64,000 bases of DNA from Vicinamibacterales bacterium (GTDB taxonomy: Bacteria; Acidobacteriota; Vicinamibacteria; Vicinamibacterales; SCN-69-37). The stretch lies in NCBI GenBank assembly GCA_030827135.1, contig JAURFE010000003.1, positions 318,244-382,243 of the forward strand, in the 5' to 3' direction. Positions 35,601 through 43,228 of the stretch are shown here, in pieces (the stretch's first letter is position 1; every line of letters starts with the position of its first letter). Below the pieces are notes generated by a model. The model had not been told where the DNA came from. It did not search any database and was given only the letters and a program-made list of their open reading frames with translations. The position numbers were made by a program, and so were the translations under genes.

Positions 35601-36384
35601 ACGGGCGCATGTCGGTGGCGCCGAGGGCACAGTTGATGCCGACACACCACGGGCGCGCGTGGGCGATCGAGATGTAGAACGCGTCAATCGTCTGGCCTGA
35701 GAGGGTGCGGCCGCTGCGATCGGTGACCGTCACCGAGATCATCAGTGGCAGGCGCACGCCCTTCTCGGCCTGAATCTCCTCAATGGCCACAATCGCGGCC
35801 TTGCACGACAACGTGTCGATGATCGTTTCGACCAGCAACAGATCCACACCGCCGTCGATAAGGCCGCGGATCTGGTCGAGATACCCGGCCTTCAACTCGT
35901 CGAAGGTCAGCGCACGGAAGGATGGGTTGTTCACGTCCGGCGAAATCGACAGTGTCGTGTTGGTCGGCCCGATCGAGCCGGCAACAAAGCGGGGCTTCTC
36001 CGGCGTCTGCCTCGTGAACTCGTCTGCCGCCTCGCGAGCCACCCTGGCTCCGGCGAGATTGAGCGCGTACACCTCGTGTTCCAACCCGTAGTCGCGCTGA
36101 GACACGATGTTGGAACTGAACGTATTGGTCTCGATGATGTCGGCGCCCGCGGCGAGGTACTGGCGATGAATCTCGCCGATGACATCCGGGCGGGTCAGCA
36201 CAAGGACGTCGTTGTTGCCCTTGAGGTCGCGCCCGTGGTCCTTCCAGCGGTCGCCGCGGAAGTCGGCTTCGCCGAGCTTGTAGCGCTGGACCATCGTACC
36301 CATCGCCCCATCCAGGACGAGGATGCGGTCCCTCATCAGCGCATCCAAATGGTTCATCGGTTCATCGGTTCCGCGGTTCATCAT
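32620..36384 (-). CDS. metH: Cobalamin-dependent methionine synthase
   Basis: Full-length (1254 residues) enzyme that methylates homocysteine from methyltetrahydrofolate via cobalamin. Domain 1 is homocysteine binding with zinc cysteines (GINCALGA and [13 protein letters not shown]). Domain 2 is pterin binding ([17 protein letters not shown] onward). Domain 3 is the B12 cap and Rossmann part with the axial His in [14 protein letters not shown] (about 790). Domain 4 is the reactivation domain to the end. The linker between domains 1 and 2 has an in-frame palindromic insertion (35282-35377). AGGA 6-7 bases upstream favours ATG 36384, overlapping the regulator stop as ATGA. The first residues come from an 8-base repeat (ATG 36357 is the alternative). 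Confidence 0.96.
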   Translation of the reverse strand: MMNRGTDEPMNHLDALMRDRILVLDGAMGTMVQRYKLGEADFRGDRWKDHGRDLKGNNDVLVLTRPDVIGEIHRQYLAAGADIIETNTFSSNIVSQRDYGLEHEVYALNLAGARVAREAADEFTRQTPEKPRFVAGSIGPTNTTLSISPDVNNPSFRALTFDELKAGYLDQIRGLIDGGVDLLLVETIIDTLSCKAAIVAIEEIQAEKGVRLPLMISVTVTDRSGRTLSGQTIDAFYISIAHARPWCVGINCALGATDMRPYLEELSRQAECWVHAYPNAGLPNAFGEYDELPEETGRLLKDFAASGFANILGGCCGTTPDHIGAIARAVAGVPPRKKTSGVFKEDRANETGDNSTSGPEKSLPTSFLTKLAGLEPLIIRPDSNFQMIGERTNVTGSKKFMRLVKDGNWTEAASVAVEQVRGGANLIDVNMDEGMLDSEAAMTTFLNYIATEPEIARVPIMIDSSKWSVIEAGLKCVQGKSVVNSISLKEGEADFLAKAELVHRYGAAVVVMAFDETGQADTTERKVAICQRAYRLLVQRAGFDPTDIIFDPNILAIATGLEEHNRYAINFIEATRIIKDTCPGVRISGGVSNLSFSFRGNDIVREAIHSAFLFHAIKAGMDMGIVNAGQLVVYEDIPKDLLEHVEDVLFDRRPDATERMVTFAESVRGAGKKRETDLAWREKPVSERLAYALIHGVVDFIEVDAEEARQQFARPLEVIEGPLMDGMKVVGDLFGAGKMFLPQVVKSARAMKRAVAYLEPYMAAEKEAQIAAGVDMKPQGRILMATVKGDVHDIGKNIVGVVLGCNNYEVVDLGVMVSTDRILAAAVEHKVDIVGLSGLITPSLDEMVHVAKEMERRGMTLPLLIGGATTSRQHTAVKIAPNYSGPTVHVLDASRAVDVVSSLLSDDKRPDYLVQVRADQEELRVKYGVRTERAILTYEQAKANPLKTDWDTLEIAVPWFVGKRILENEPLEKIVPYIDWTFFFSAWDLKGKFPAIFDHPDYGAAARDLYEHAQALLKRIVAEQRFTARGVYGFWPANSVGDDIIVYKDDARNSELARFHMLRQQEPIADGRPNRSLADFVAPKASMAPDYIGAFAVTTGIGVDELVKEFEAQHDDYHAIMAKALADRLAEAFAEYLHARVRDDWGYGKGEQFTLEELAQEKYRGIRPAFGYPACPDHTEKKTLFELLDAPALGITLTENFAMWPAASVSGLYFSHPQAKYFNVGRIGRDQLADYAERKGMSLEEAERWLSPNL
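35282..35377. repeat. Palindromic element inserted in frame in the metH interdomain linker
   Basis: 15-base perfect inverted arms (AAAAAAGACGTCGGG at 35282-35296 and its complement at 35363-35377) surround a 66-base core. The core is T-rich and A-rich, unlike the GC-rich flanks. It adds about 30 residues ([16 protein letters not shown]..) between MetH domains 1 and 2. Other MetH proteins have a short linker there. Confidence 0.8.
36351..36382. repeat. GGTTCATC 8-base tandem repeat at the metH start
   Basis: Four tandem 8-base units (GGTTCATC x2, GGTTCCGC, GGTTCATC). The coding strand reads as GATGAACC units and gives the non-conserved N-terminus MMNRGTDEP before the family start [11 protein letters not shown]. 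Confidence 0.85.
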
Positions 36385-37310
36385 TTTGTTCCTGAGGCAA
36401 TCAACACCGCGAAGGGGTCACCCGTGCGGCGGGCGCCGACACGCACAGTGACATGCGTGAAACCGGCATTTGTAAGAAGCGATTCAAGGCCGTCGGGGGA
36501 GAACCCGAGCCATTGGTCGCCGAGTTTGTCCTGCACCCACGTCTCGTCGTGTTTGCGCAAATCGAGCACGAGGAGTCGTCCGCCCGGACGGAGAATCCGC
36601 CACGTTTCGGTCAGCGCGAGCGCGGGATCGTCGGCGTGATGCAGCGCCTGCGACGCAATCGCAATGTCCACCGACTCGTTCTTGAGCGGCACCTTCTCGA
36701 GCTCACCGCGTTTCCACACGATGTTCTTCGCGCGACGACGGGTGGCCATCGCCTTGGCTCGAGTCAGCACGTCCGGCGAACGATCGATCGCGTAGACCTT
36801 CTTCGCCCACTGCGCCGCTTCAATGGTCAGATACCCTTCGCCGCAGCCCAGGTCGGCGACCTCGACCGCCGGCAGCAGCAGACCCAAGGCGCGTGACCAG
36901 GCCGCCCAGCTGCGGCCGGGGACCAGCTGGGAGCGCTCGTTGCCGGCGCCATGCTGATCGAAGTTCTCGCGACGCACCCGCCGCACCTCCTCCAACCGGG
37001 CATCGTCGGCCTTTGTGGCCGAGGTGGCCTGTGCGAACGTCACCGACAGCCAGGGCCACAGCGTCTCGAAGGTCCCGCGGCCGGCCGACACATCGGATGA
37101 AAGCCGATACCAGGTGAAGTGACCGGACTTCTCTTCGCTCACCAGCCGCGCCTCCTTGAGCATGCCGAGGTGGCGCGACACGCCGGACTGCGCGAGTCCC
37201 ATGACCGCGGTCAACTCGGTGACGTTCAGGGCTTCCTTGGCGAGCACCCTGAGCAGGCGGAGCCGAGCTTCGTCGCCCAGAAGCCGCATCAGCGCGGAGG
37301 CGTTCTTCAT
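36381..37310 (-). CDS. ArsR-type HTH regulator fused to SAM methyltransferase
   Basis: A 309-residue two-domain protein. The N-terminal winged helix (about 1-95) has [51 protein letters not shown]. The C-terminal methyltransferase (about 150-309) has [16 protein letters not shown] and [19 protein letters not shown]. Fusions of this kind are common beside methionine-cycle genes, and one branch (SahR-like) senses S-adenosylhomocysteine. Here the gene directly precedes metH (ATGA overlap), so it probably controls the operon by binding SAM or SAH. ATG 37310 is preferred because the alternatives (37322, 37328) lie at or within a 24-base palindrome (37323-37346), the likely operator. Confidence 0.87.
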   Translation of the reverse strand: MKNASALMRLLGDEARLRLLRVLAKEALNVTELTAVMGLAQSGVSRHLGMLKEARLVSEEKSGHFTWYRLSSDVSAGRGTFETLWPWLSVTFAQATSATKADDARLEEVRRVRRENFDQHGAGNERSQLVPGRSWAAWSRALGLLLPAVEVADLGCGEGYLTIEAAQWAKKVYAIDRSPDVLTRAKAMATRRRAKNIVWKRGELEKVPLKNESVDIAIASQALHHADDPALALTETWRILRPGGRLLVLDLRKHDETWVQDKLGDQWLGFSPDGLESLLTNAGFTHVTVRVGARRTGDPFAVLIASGTK

Positions 37311-37322
37311 GGGTTTTATCAT

Positions 37323-37346
37323 ATCCATAAATCTAGATTTATGGAT
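37323..37346. promoter_or_regulatory. 24-base perfect palindrome, probable ArsR operator
   Basis: Half-site ATCCATAAATCT followed by its exact complement, 13 bases upstream of the ArsR-methyltransferase start and 27 bases upstream of the divergent hydrolase. It is AT-rich, as expected for an operator of an ArsR dimer, and it stands out in a GC-rich region. Confidence 0.8.
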
Positions 37347-37352
37347 TCTTAA

Positions 37353-37368
37353 ATTGTCGGCCGACAAT
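37353..37368. promoter_or_regulatory. 16-base perfect palindrome ATTGTCGG/CCGACAAT
   Basis: A second, unrelated palindrome 6 bases away from the first one and 5 bases before the ATG of the hydrolase at 37374. It may be a second operator; the binding protein is unknown. Confidence 0.6.
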
Positions 37369-37373
37369 GTGGG

Positions 37374-37970
37374 ATGCCCACCGCCGCTCCGACCCTCGTC
37401 CTGGCCCACGGCGCCGGGGCCGGCCGGCACCATCCCTGGATGCGCCACGTCGAGGCCGGGTTTGAGGCGCGCGGGTTCCGGGTGGTCACGTTCGACTTTC
37501 CCTACGTGGCCGAGGGCCGCAAGATCCCGGACAAGGCCCCCGTGCTTGAAGCGGCGTTCATCGACGTATGGACCCGGGCGGCCGAGGAGGCCACGGGCCC
37601 CATGTTTGCCGGCGGCAAGTCCATGGGAGGCCGGATCGCATCAATGGTGGCCGCGCGACAGGGCTTCGCACCAACCCCGGCCGGGCTCATCTTCTTCGGG
37701 TATCCCCTCCACCCGCCTGGAAAACCCGCGCAGCGGCGCGACGCACATTTGCCGGGTGTCACGGTCCCCATGCTGTTTCTGCATGGCACCAGAGATCCAT
37801 TTGGGAGGCCTGACGAGATGACGGAATTGGTCGCGGACCTGCCCCTGGCGGAACTCCTTCTCGTGGATCGAGGTGACCACTCACTGGCCACACGCCGCGG
37901 TACCCCACTTTTGGAGGCGATCCTCGACCGGGCTGCCGCATGGACCCAGGGGAGCATTGCCCGGTCGTGA
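37374..37970 (+). CDS. Alpha/beta hydrolase (KANL3/Tex30-like)
   Basis: A 198-residue cytoplasmic alpha/beta hydrolase: VLAHGAGAGRHHPWM (oxyanion loop), nucleophile elbow GGKSMGGRIA (Ser), FLHGTRDPFG (Asp) and DRGDHSL (His). Domain content matches the KANL3/Tex30 or dienelactone-hydrolase-like small hydrolases. Substrate is unknown. It is divergent from the ArsR-methyltransferase gene, with two palindromes between them, so it may share regulation with metH. The 3' end (ARS*) comes before the GTG of the SGNH gene at 38006. Confidence 0.88.
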   Translation: MPTAAPTLVLAHGAGAGRHHPWMRHVEAGFEARGFRVVTFDFPYVAEGRKIPDKAPVLEAAFIDVWTRAAEEATGPMFAGGKSMGGRIASMVAARQGFAPTPAGLIFFGYPLHPPGKPAQRRDAHLPGVTVPMLFLHGTRDPFGRPDEMTELVADLPLAELLLVDRGDHSLATRRGTPLLEAILDRAAAWTQGSIARS

Positions 37971-38005
37971 CGTCATTTGTTAAGGTCGCTGACGGCTTGG
38001 CTCCT

Positions 38006-39040
38006 GTGTCGCGACTGAAGCTCGTCGGCGTAACCCTCCTGCTGTCGGCATGTTCGGGGCCCAGTGCGCCTCCGGCGCCACCGGCCGCGCCGACCATCCT
38101 GTGCCCGGTGTCGCAGTCCGTGCAGTCGCCGGAAAATCTGCCGATGCCGATCACGTTCACGATGCCGGCTGGATCGGGCGGCCAGGCCCCGCTGACCGTG
38201 TCATGCACGGCCACCTCTGGATCCAACTTTCCGCTCGGCCAGACGGTCGTCACCTGCACGGTGCGTGACAGCCTCCAGCGTCAGGAGTCCTGCAACTTCA
38301 CCGTGCAGGTCACGGCGACGCCGAAGATCTCCAAAACGACGTTTGTCGCATTTGGCGACAGCATCACGGATGGCGTCAAGTCGGACCCCTTGGTTGCGGT
38401 GCTGTCGCGGCCCGGCCTGGGGTTCTTCAGGCTGGGCGCGGAGCATTCGTACCCCTACAAGCTCAACACCCTGCTCGGCAATCGGTACTCTTCGCAGTCC
38501 CTGACGATCCATAACGAAGGCTGGGGTGGCGAAACCGCCTCAACTGTGTGGTGGCCGAATGACGGCCGGCCGGTTGGAGAGGTCAGAATTCGGGAAGTCC
38601 TCAGGAACTACAACCCGCAGGTCCTTCTGCTCATGGAGGGTACCAACGATCTGTATTTTTCGGTACCCGAAGGTCCCCCGTACGGCATTTCGGACATCAT
38701 CAGCGCGCTCGATCGGATGATCGGCGATGCGCAGGCTCGGTTTACGCAGGTCTTCATTGCCACCATCCCGCCGCAGCGCAGCGGCATCGAGGCGGGCCGA
38801 ACCCGCGTGGCCCAGCAGATCCCCGTGTTGAACGAAGAAATCCGCGCGCTGGCGCTGCGACGGAATGTCTTTCTGGTCGATGTCTACGCGGCGTTGAACA
38901 GCAACATCAACCTGTACATCGGGCAGGATCACCTGCATCCGACTGAAGCCGGATTCCAGAAGATCGCTGAGACGTTTTTTGATTCAATCAAGCAGCACCT
39001 GGACATCACGCCGGTCAGCGAGCTCAGTCGCCGACGCTGA
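38006..39040 (+). CDS. HYR-domain plus SGNH/GDSL hydrolase lipoprotein
   Basis: A 344-residue predicted lipoprotein: LLLSAC puts the lipidated Cys at 16. A HYR (hyalin repeat) Ig-like domain follows (about 30-105) with the paired cysteines of LTVSCTATSGSNFPLGQTVVTCTVRD. The SGNH hydrolase domain begins at FVAFGDSITDG (block I Ser near 115), with NEGWGGETA (Gly), GTND (Asn) and DHLHPTEAGF (Asp/His). It is likely a cell-surface esterase, for example for acetylated polysaccharides. The frame is open to 37940, but GTG 38006 gives the signal peptide. Its end overlaps the convergent hydrolase by 17 bases. Confidence 0.87.
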   Translation: MSRLKLVGVTLLLSACSGPSAPPAPPAAPTILCPVSQSVQSPENLPMPITFTMPAGSGGQAPLTVSCTATSGSNFPLGQTVVTCTVRDSLQRQESCNFTVQVTATPKISKTTFVAFGDSITDGVKSDPLVAVLSRPGLGFFRLGAEHSYPYKLNTLLGNRYSSQSLTIHNEGWGGETASTVWWPNDGRPVGEVRIREVLRNYNPQVLLLMEGTNDLYFSVPEGPPYGISDIISALDRMIGDAQARFTQVFIATIPPQRSGIEAGRTRVAQQIPVLNEEIRALALRRNVFLVDVYAALNSNINLYIGQDHLHPTEAGFQKIAETFFDSIKQHLDITPVSELSRRR

Positions 39041-39656
39041 CGCGCTTCAGAAACTGCGCGACTGCCGACCGAAACTCGTCGGTCCACTCATGGCCACCCG
39101 TGAAGCGGACCAGATCATGGCGCACACCGTGTGCGCGCAGGAACGCCACATCGGATTCCAGTTTCTCTCCGGCGTACCACTCCTCGTGATCCCCCACGCC
39201 GATCAACACCGGTGGCCACGTGAGTGAAGAGTCCTGTTTCACGTCCGGTGGGATGTCGCCAGCGAGTGCAACGATACCAGCGGCTGGCGACGAACGTCGC
39301 AGCGCGCCACGGTACGCCATCGCGGCGCCCTGGGAGAAGCCGACAAATACACAAGGGCTAAAGCCCTTGAGCGCGGTCTGCACGTACGCAATGTTGTCGG
39401 CAATCGCGAGGTCGCGATCCTGACGCGTCATCCAGCTGGCGACAACCTTCGAATCGCCGCGTGTGTAGAAGGGATGCAGGGCCTGAATGGACATCCGGGT
39501 CCAGCGATCAGCCCCGGGGATTTGATTGAGCTGCTCAAGCATGTCCTCGGCAAGCTGCGCGTAGCCATGAAATCCGACAAGCAGGCCGATCGGGTCGGAC
39601 GAGCGCTCAACCAGGACGCGACCGTGGACCGAAACGACGGGATTTACAACATCCAC
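39024..39656 (-). CDS. Alpha/beta hydrolase (phospholipase/carboxylesterase type)
   Basis: A roughly 210-residue hydrolase: LLVGFHGYAQLAEDML (oxyanion region), nucleophile elbow VGFSQGAAMAYRG, GVGDHEEWY (Asp) and TGGHEWTDEF (His). This is the pattern of the acyl-protein thioesterase/YpfH-like group. The frame is open to 39716, but that part is translated from the GGGTCCA repeat. GTG 39656 is taken as start, with moderate confidence. The codons for LKGFSP carry a palindrome, AAGGGCT-AA-AGCCCTT, at 39353-39368. No signal peptide is seen. Confidence 0.78.
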   Translation of the reverse strand: MDVVNPVVSVHGRVLVERSSDPIGLLVGFHGYAQLAEDMLEQLNQIPGADRWTRMSIQALHPFYTRGDSKVVASWMTRQDRDLAIADNIAYVQTALKGFSPCVFVGFSQGAAMAYRGALRRSSPAAGIVALAGDIPPDVKQDSSLTWPPVLIGVGDHEEWYAGEKLESDVAFLRAHGVRHDLVRFTGGHEWTDEFRSAVAQFLKRVSVGD

Positions 39657-39660
39657 TGTG

Positions 39661-39715
39661 GTCCTCGGGTCCAGGGTCAAGGGTCCAGGGTTCTTGGACC
39701 CTGGACCCCGAACCA
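39661..39715. terminator. GGGTCCA repeat hairpin after the propeller gene
   Basis: Perfect 11-bp arms GGGTCCAGGGT (39681-39691) and its complement (39698-39708), with a 6-base loop, within a short GGGTCCA-type tandem repeat. It sits just behind the stop of the minus-strand gene at 39726 and is likely to terminate it. Confidence 0.65.
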
Positions 39716-39725
39716 CAGAGACCAG

Positions 39726-42700
39726 TTACTTGATCGCGGCAGGAACCGTCAGCGTGACGCCGTGCTTCGCGAGCGCCTGGCTGAGCGCCTGCGCGCGGCC
39801 GAGCAGCGCGTTCGCTTCGGTCACCGCCCGTGGCAGCGAGACACGCACATCGGAGTATTGCGACATCAGTGCGTCGCTGGGCATGTCGTAGAACGACATG
39901 ATCCGGCCCTTCACCGTGCCCGCTCGCGCGAGCAGATTCGGAGAAGGCGCGGCCGCTGCCCCGCCACCACCAAAGCCTCCACGTCCACCGCCTGCCGGGC
40001 CCACCGCCGGAGGCACACCAAACTTCACGCGCACGGCATCAAACTCCTTCTGCACCGCCGCAAACTGCGTCTTCACGGCCTCCGGCACATTCGCCATGCC
40101 CGGAAGCTTCGCGCCGATCTCAGTCATCTGCGTGTAGAGGGGATTCAGCGCGTTGGCCACCGCCACGCCGCGCCCCTGCAACCGATGCAGGTCCATGGCG
40201 ACGTCGTAGTACCGTCGACGCTGGACGTCGGTGAGGGGATTGGCCGGATCAGGCAACAAGCCGATGGGCTTAGTGCCGGCGTTCTGCCCGTCCACCATAA
40301 GCGTCACGTTGTAGGTGCCCGGCAGTACCCACGGCCCCTGATTGCCACCACCGCCACCAAAGCCACCACCGCCGCACGGATTCCAGTTCGTCATGGGCGG
40401 CGTCGGGGGCACGGGAATGCCGGGCACCGCGGACCCACCACCACCGCCGCGGCCGCCCCCGCCACCACCGCCGCGACCTGGCGCCGGCGGCGCACCACCA
40501 GCTGTGACCGTCGGCACTGGGTCGACCCGCATATCCCAGCACACGGCCTGGATGCCGGCAACATTGCGATTGGCAGGGACATCAATCGTCCGAATCGTCG
40601 CACCCGCCGCATCAGTAATGCGCAGCGCGAGACTGCCCACCGGCTTCTTGAGGTGGAACTGAATCACCGCATCCTCCGGCGGGTTTTCACCGACGAAAGT
40701 GTTGTGGCCCCAGAATTCGTCGTTCTGGTTGTCCATCATGCGCCACTGCAACGTCGGGGTCACCGAGAACAAGGTCGCTGCCGAGGCTGCCGCCTGCGCC
40801 GCAGCGAACTCCTGCACCGGGGCCAGGTTGTCAAGGATCCACACCGAGCGCCCATGCGTCCCGACCACCAGCGCATTGTCGCGTGGATGAATCACCAGTT
40901 CATCGATTCGGACCGTCGGGAGATTCGCCTTGAGGCGACGCCACGTCTTCGCGCGATCCAGCGTGATGAACAAGCCCGTCTCCGTGCCGGCATACAACAC
41001 GTCTCTGTTCTTCGTGTCCTCAAGCACGGTCCGAACCACCTCACCGTCCAGCCCCGTGATGGCCGGGCGGAACGTCGCGCCAAAGTCGTTGCTCACCCAC
41101 AGGTACGTCTTGTAGTCGTTCAGGCGATGTGCATCCACCGCCACGTAGACCGTGCCGGCGTCGAACTTCGACGCCACCACTTCGGACACCCATGCGCCTG
41201 CGGGGAACCCGGGCAGATTCTTCGTGATGTTTGTCCACGTCTTGCCGGCATCACGCGTCACGGAGACGACGCCATCGTCCGTGCCGGTGTAGTAGACGCC
41301 GGCGGTGTTCGGGGATTCGGCAAGCGACACAATCGTCGGCCACGATGTGATGCCGTCGTTGGCGGAGAGACGGATTTCATTGCCGCGCTTGCCCATGATC
41401 TCGATTTCCGTTCGGTCGGCATTTGTCGTGAGATCCGGGCTGATCACCGCCCACGAGTCACCGCGGTCGTTGGACCGGAAGACCTTGTTGGCCGCCACAA
41501 TCAGCGCTGTGGGATCGTGCGGCGAGAACACCATCGGCGTGTCCCAGTTCCAGCGGTACGGCAGCGCGCCTTCTTCAGGACCCGGGCGCACGGTCTCGAA
41601 ACTCGGGCGGATGTTGGTTGCTTCACCCGTCAACGCGTTCTTGCGCTGGATGTTGCCGTTCTGTGATTCGGAGTACACATAGCGCGGATCGTTCTGATCG
41701 ATGAGCACCACGAAGCCGTCGCCGCCCTGCACCTGATACCAGTCGCTGTTCAGAATGCCCTTGGTAAAACGGGTCTTGCTCGGGCCGCACCAGTTGTAGT
41801 TGTCCTGCAGACCGCCGCACACACGGAACGGCAGCGAATTGTCCACACTCACGTGATAGAAAAGTGCCAGCGGCAGGTTGTTGTGCTGGTTCCACGTCTT
41901 GCTCATGTCGTACGACACAGAGACGCCGCCGTCGTGACCGATCAGAAGGTGATCCGGGTTTGCGGGATTGATCCAAATCGCATGCACGTCGTCATGGGTG
42001 GCCAGCGCCGCGTCGGTGGCCATCGTGCGGCCGCCATCGATGGTCATCTGGAGGCCGACGCCACCGTAGTAGACGCGGTCCGGGTTGTCCGGATCGATGA
42101 TGAGCTGGCTGAAGTACATCGGGCGCGGATTGTTAGCGCTCACCTGGCGGAACGATGCGCCGCCGTCGTCTGAACGCCAAAGTCCGGTGCCGCCGCTGAG
42201 TCCGGCTGCCGGCTGGGGAGCGCCGCCGGCGCGGCCAGGACCCGCGCCGCCACCCGCGCGACCACCGGCTGCCGCGGGTGTCGGGGCCTCGACAAGCACG
42301 TACACGATGTTCGCGCTGCGTCGATAGACATCCACGGCCATGCGGCCGAGGTCGCCGGTCGGGAGGCCGTTTTCGACCTTCGCCCACGTCTCGCCACCGT
42401 CGGGGGACTTGTAGAGACCGCTGCCGGGGCCGCCGCCGTTGAAACAGCACTGCGATCGGCGGCGCTGGTAGAGCGTGGCCCACATGATGTTTGGATTGGT
42501 GGCCGACATCGCGAGGTCGTCCGCGCCGGTGTCGGCATCACCCGACAGCACCTTGCGCCAGGACTTGCCGCCATCGGTGGTCTTGTAGACGCCGCGGTCA
42601 CCGCCAGGGCCGAAGACGGCGCCGACGGCGGAGACGTACACCACGTCGTTGTTGTCAGGATGAATCAGGATGCGGTTGATGTGGTAGCTCGTGTCGAGCC

Positions 42701-43136
42701 CCATGTGCGTCCAGGTCTGGCCGCCGTCGGTGGACTTCCACACGCCGTTGCCCCACGACACACTCTGGCGGTTGGAGGCTTCACCGGTTCCGACCCATAC
42801 CAGATTCGGATTCGTCTGGGAAATGGTCACGTCACCGATGGCCATGTTGCCCTTGTCCTGAAACAGGGCGTCGAACGTTGTGCCGTTGTTCACCGTCTTC
42901 CACACGCCGCCGTGGGCGGTGCCGACGTAATAAATCGACGGGTTCTTCTCGTAGACGGCCAGGTCGGCAATACGACCGGACATCGTTGCGGGCCCAATCG
43001 ACCGGAAGTGCAGGGTGTCGAGCGGGTCGACGGCCGCCTGGATGGCTTCGGCGGACCGGCCTTGCACGACAGAGCCGGCAACCGCCACGCCGAACACCAA
43101 CGCGGACAACACAAGGAGACGCAGGGACTTGATCAA
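39726..43136 (-). CDS. Large secreted BNR/VPS10-like beta-propeller protein
   Basis: A roughly 1136-residue exported protein with a signal peptide (about 1-22). Two tandem sortilin/xyloglucanase-type propellers repeat the Asp-box theme (WKTVNNGTTFDAL, WKSTDGGQTWTHM, YKTTDGGKSWRKV, YKSPDGGETWAKV, WRSDDGGASFRQV, VTRDAGKTWTNI, ITLDRAKTWRRL). C-terminal parts follow. Low-complexity runs of Gly, Ala and Pro interrupt it near 295-320, 925-955 and 1090. Family proteins of this size are frequent in Acidobacteria; their role is not established (glycan or peptide binding is the usual guess). GGAGG 6 bases before TTG 43136 favours that start over TTG 43142. Confidence 0.85.
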   Translation of the reverse strand: MIKSLRLLVLSALVFGVAVAGSVVQGRSAEAIQAAVDPLDTLHFRSIGPATMSGRIADLAVYEKNPSIYYVGTAHGGVWKTVNNGTTFDALFQDKGNMAIGDVTISQTNPNLVWVGTGEASNRQSVSWGNGVWKSTDGGQTWTHMGLDTSYHINRILIHPDNNDVVYVSAVGAVFGPGGDRGVYKTTDGGKSWRKVLSGDADTGADDLAMSATNPNIMWATLYQRRRSQCCFNGGGPGSGLYKSPDGGETWAKVENGLPTGDLGRMAVDVYRRSANIVYVLVEAPTPAAAGGRAGGGAGPGRAGGAPQPAAGLSGGTGLWRSDDGGASFRQVSANNPRPMYFSQLIIDPDNPDRVYYGGVGLQMTIDGGRTMATDAALATHDDVHAIWINPANPDHLLIGHDGGVSVSYDMSKTWNQHNNLPLALFYHVSVDNSLPFRVCGGLQDNYNWCGPSKTRFTKGILNSDWYQVQGGDGFVVLIDQNDPRYVYSESQNGNIQRKNALTGEATNIRPSFETVRPGPEEGALPYRWNWDTPMVFSPHDPTALIVAANKVFRSNDRGDSWAVISPDLTTNADRTEIEIMGKRGNEIRLSANDGITSWPTIVSLAESPNTAGVYYTGTDDGVVSVTRDAGKTWTNITKNLPGFPAGAWVSEVVASKFDAGTVYVAVDAHRLNDYKTYLWVSNDFGATFRPAITGLDGEVVRTVLEDTKNRDVLYAGTETGLFITLDRAKTWRRLKANLPTVRIDELVIHPRDNALVVGTHGRSVWILDNLAPVQEFAAAQAAASAATLFSVTPTLQWRMMDNQNDEFWGHNTFVGENPPEDAVIQFHLKKPVGSLALRITDAAGATIRTIDVPANRNVAGIQAVCWDMRVDPVPTVTAGGAPPAPGRGGGGGGGRGGGGGSAVPGIPVPPTPPMTNWNPCGGGGFGGGGGNQGPWVLPGTYNVTLMVDGQNAGTKPIGLLPDPANPLTDVQRRRYYDVAMDLHRLQGRGVAVANALNPLYTQMTEIGAKLPGMANVPEAVKTQFAAVQKEFDAVRVKFGVPPAVGPAGGGRGGFGGGGAAAAPSPNLLARAGTVKGRIMSFYDMPSDALMSQYSDVRVSLPRAVTEANALLGRAQALSQALAKHGVTLTVPAAIK

Positions 43137-43214
43137 CTTCAACCTCCAGAGACGTCGTAGGGCGGCCCAGCAAAGCAGCCGGACACGCGAGCGTGCGGAT
43201 TATAGCCCGGCGGG

Positions 43215-43220
43215 TATGAT
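43215..43220 (+). promoter_or_regulatory. -10-like box TATGAT, 8 bases before pepF
   Basis: TATGAT lies 8 bases before ATG 43229; near-leaderless, with no Shine-Dalgarno sequence between. Confidence 0.5.
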
Positions 43221-43228
43221 CGAAAGCC

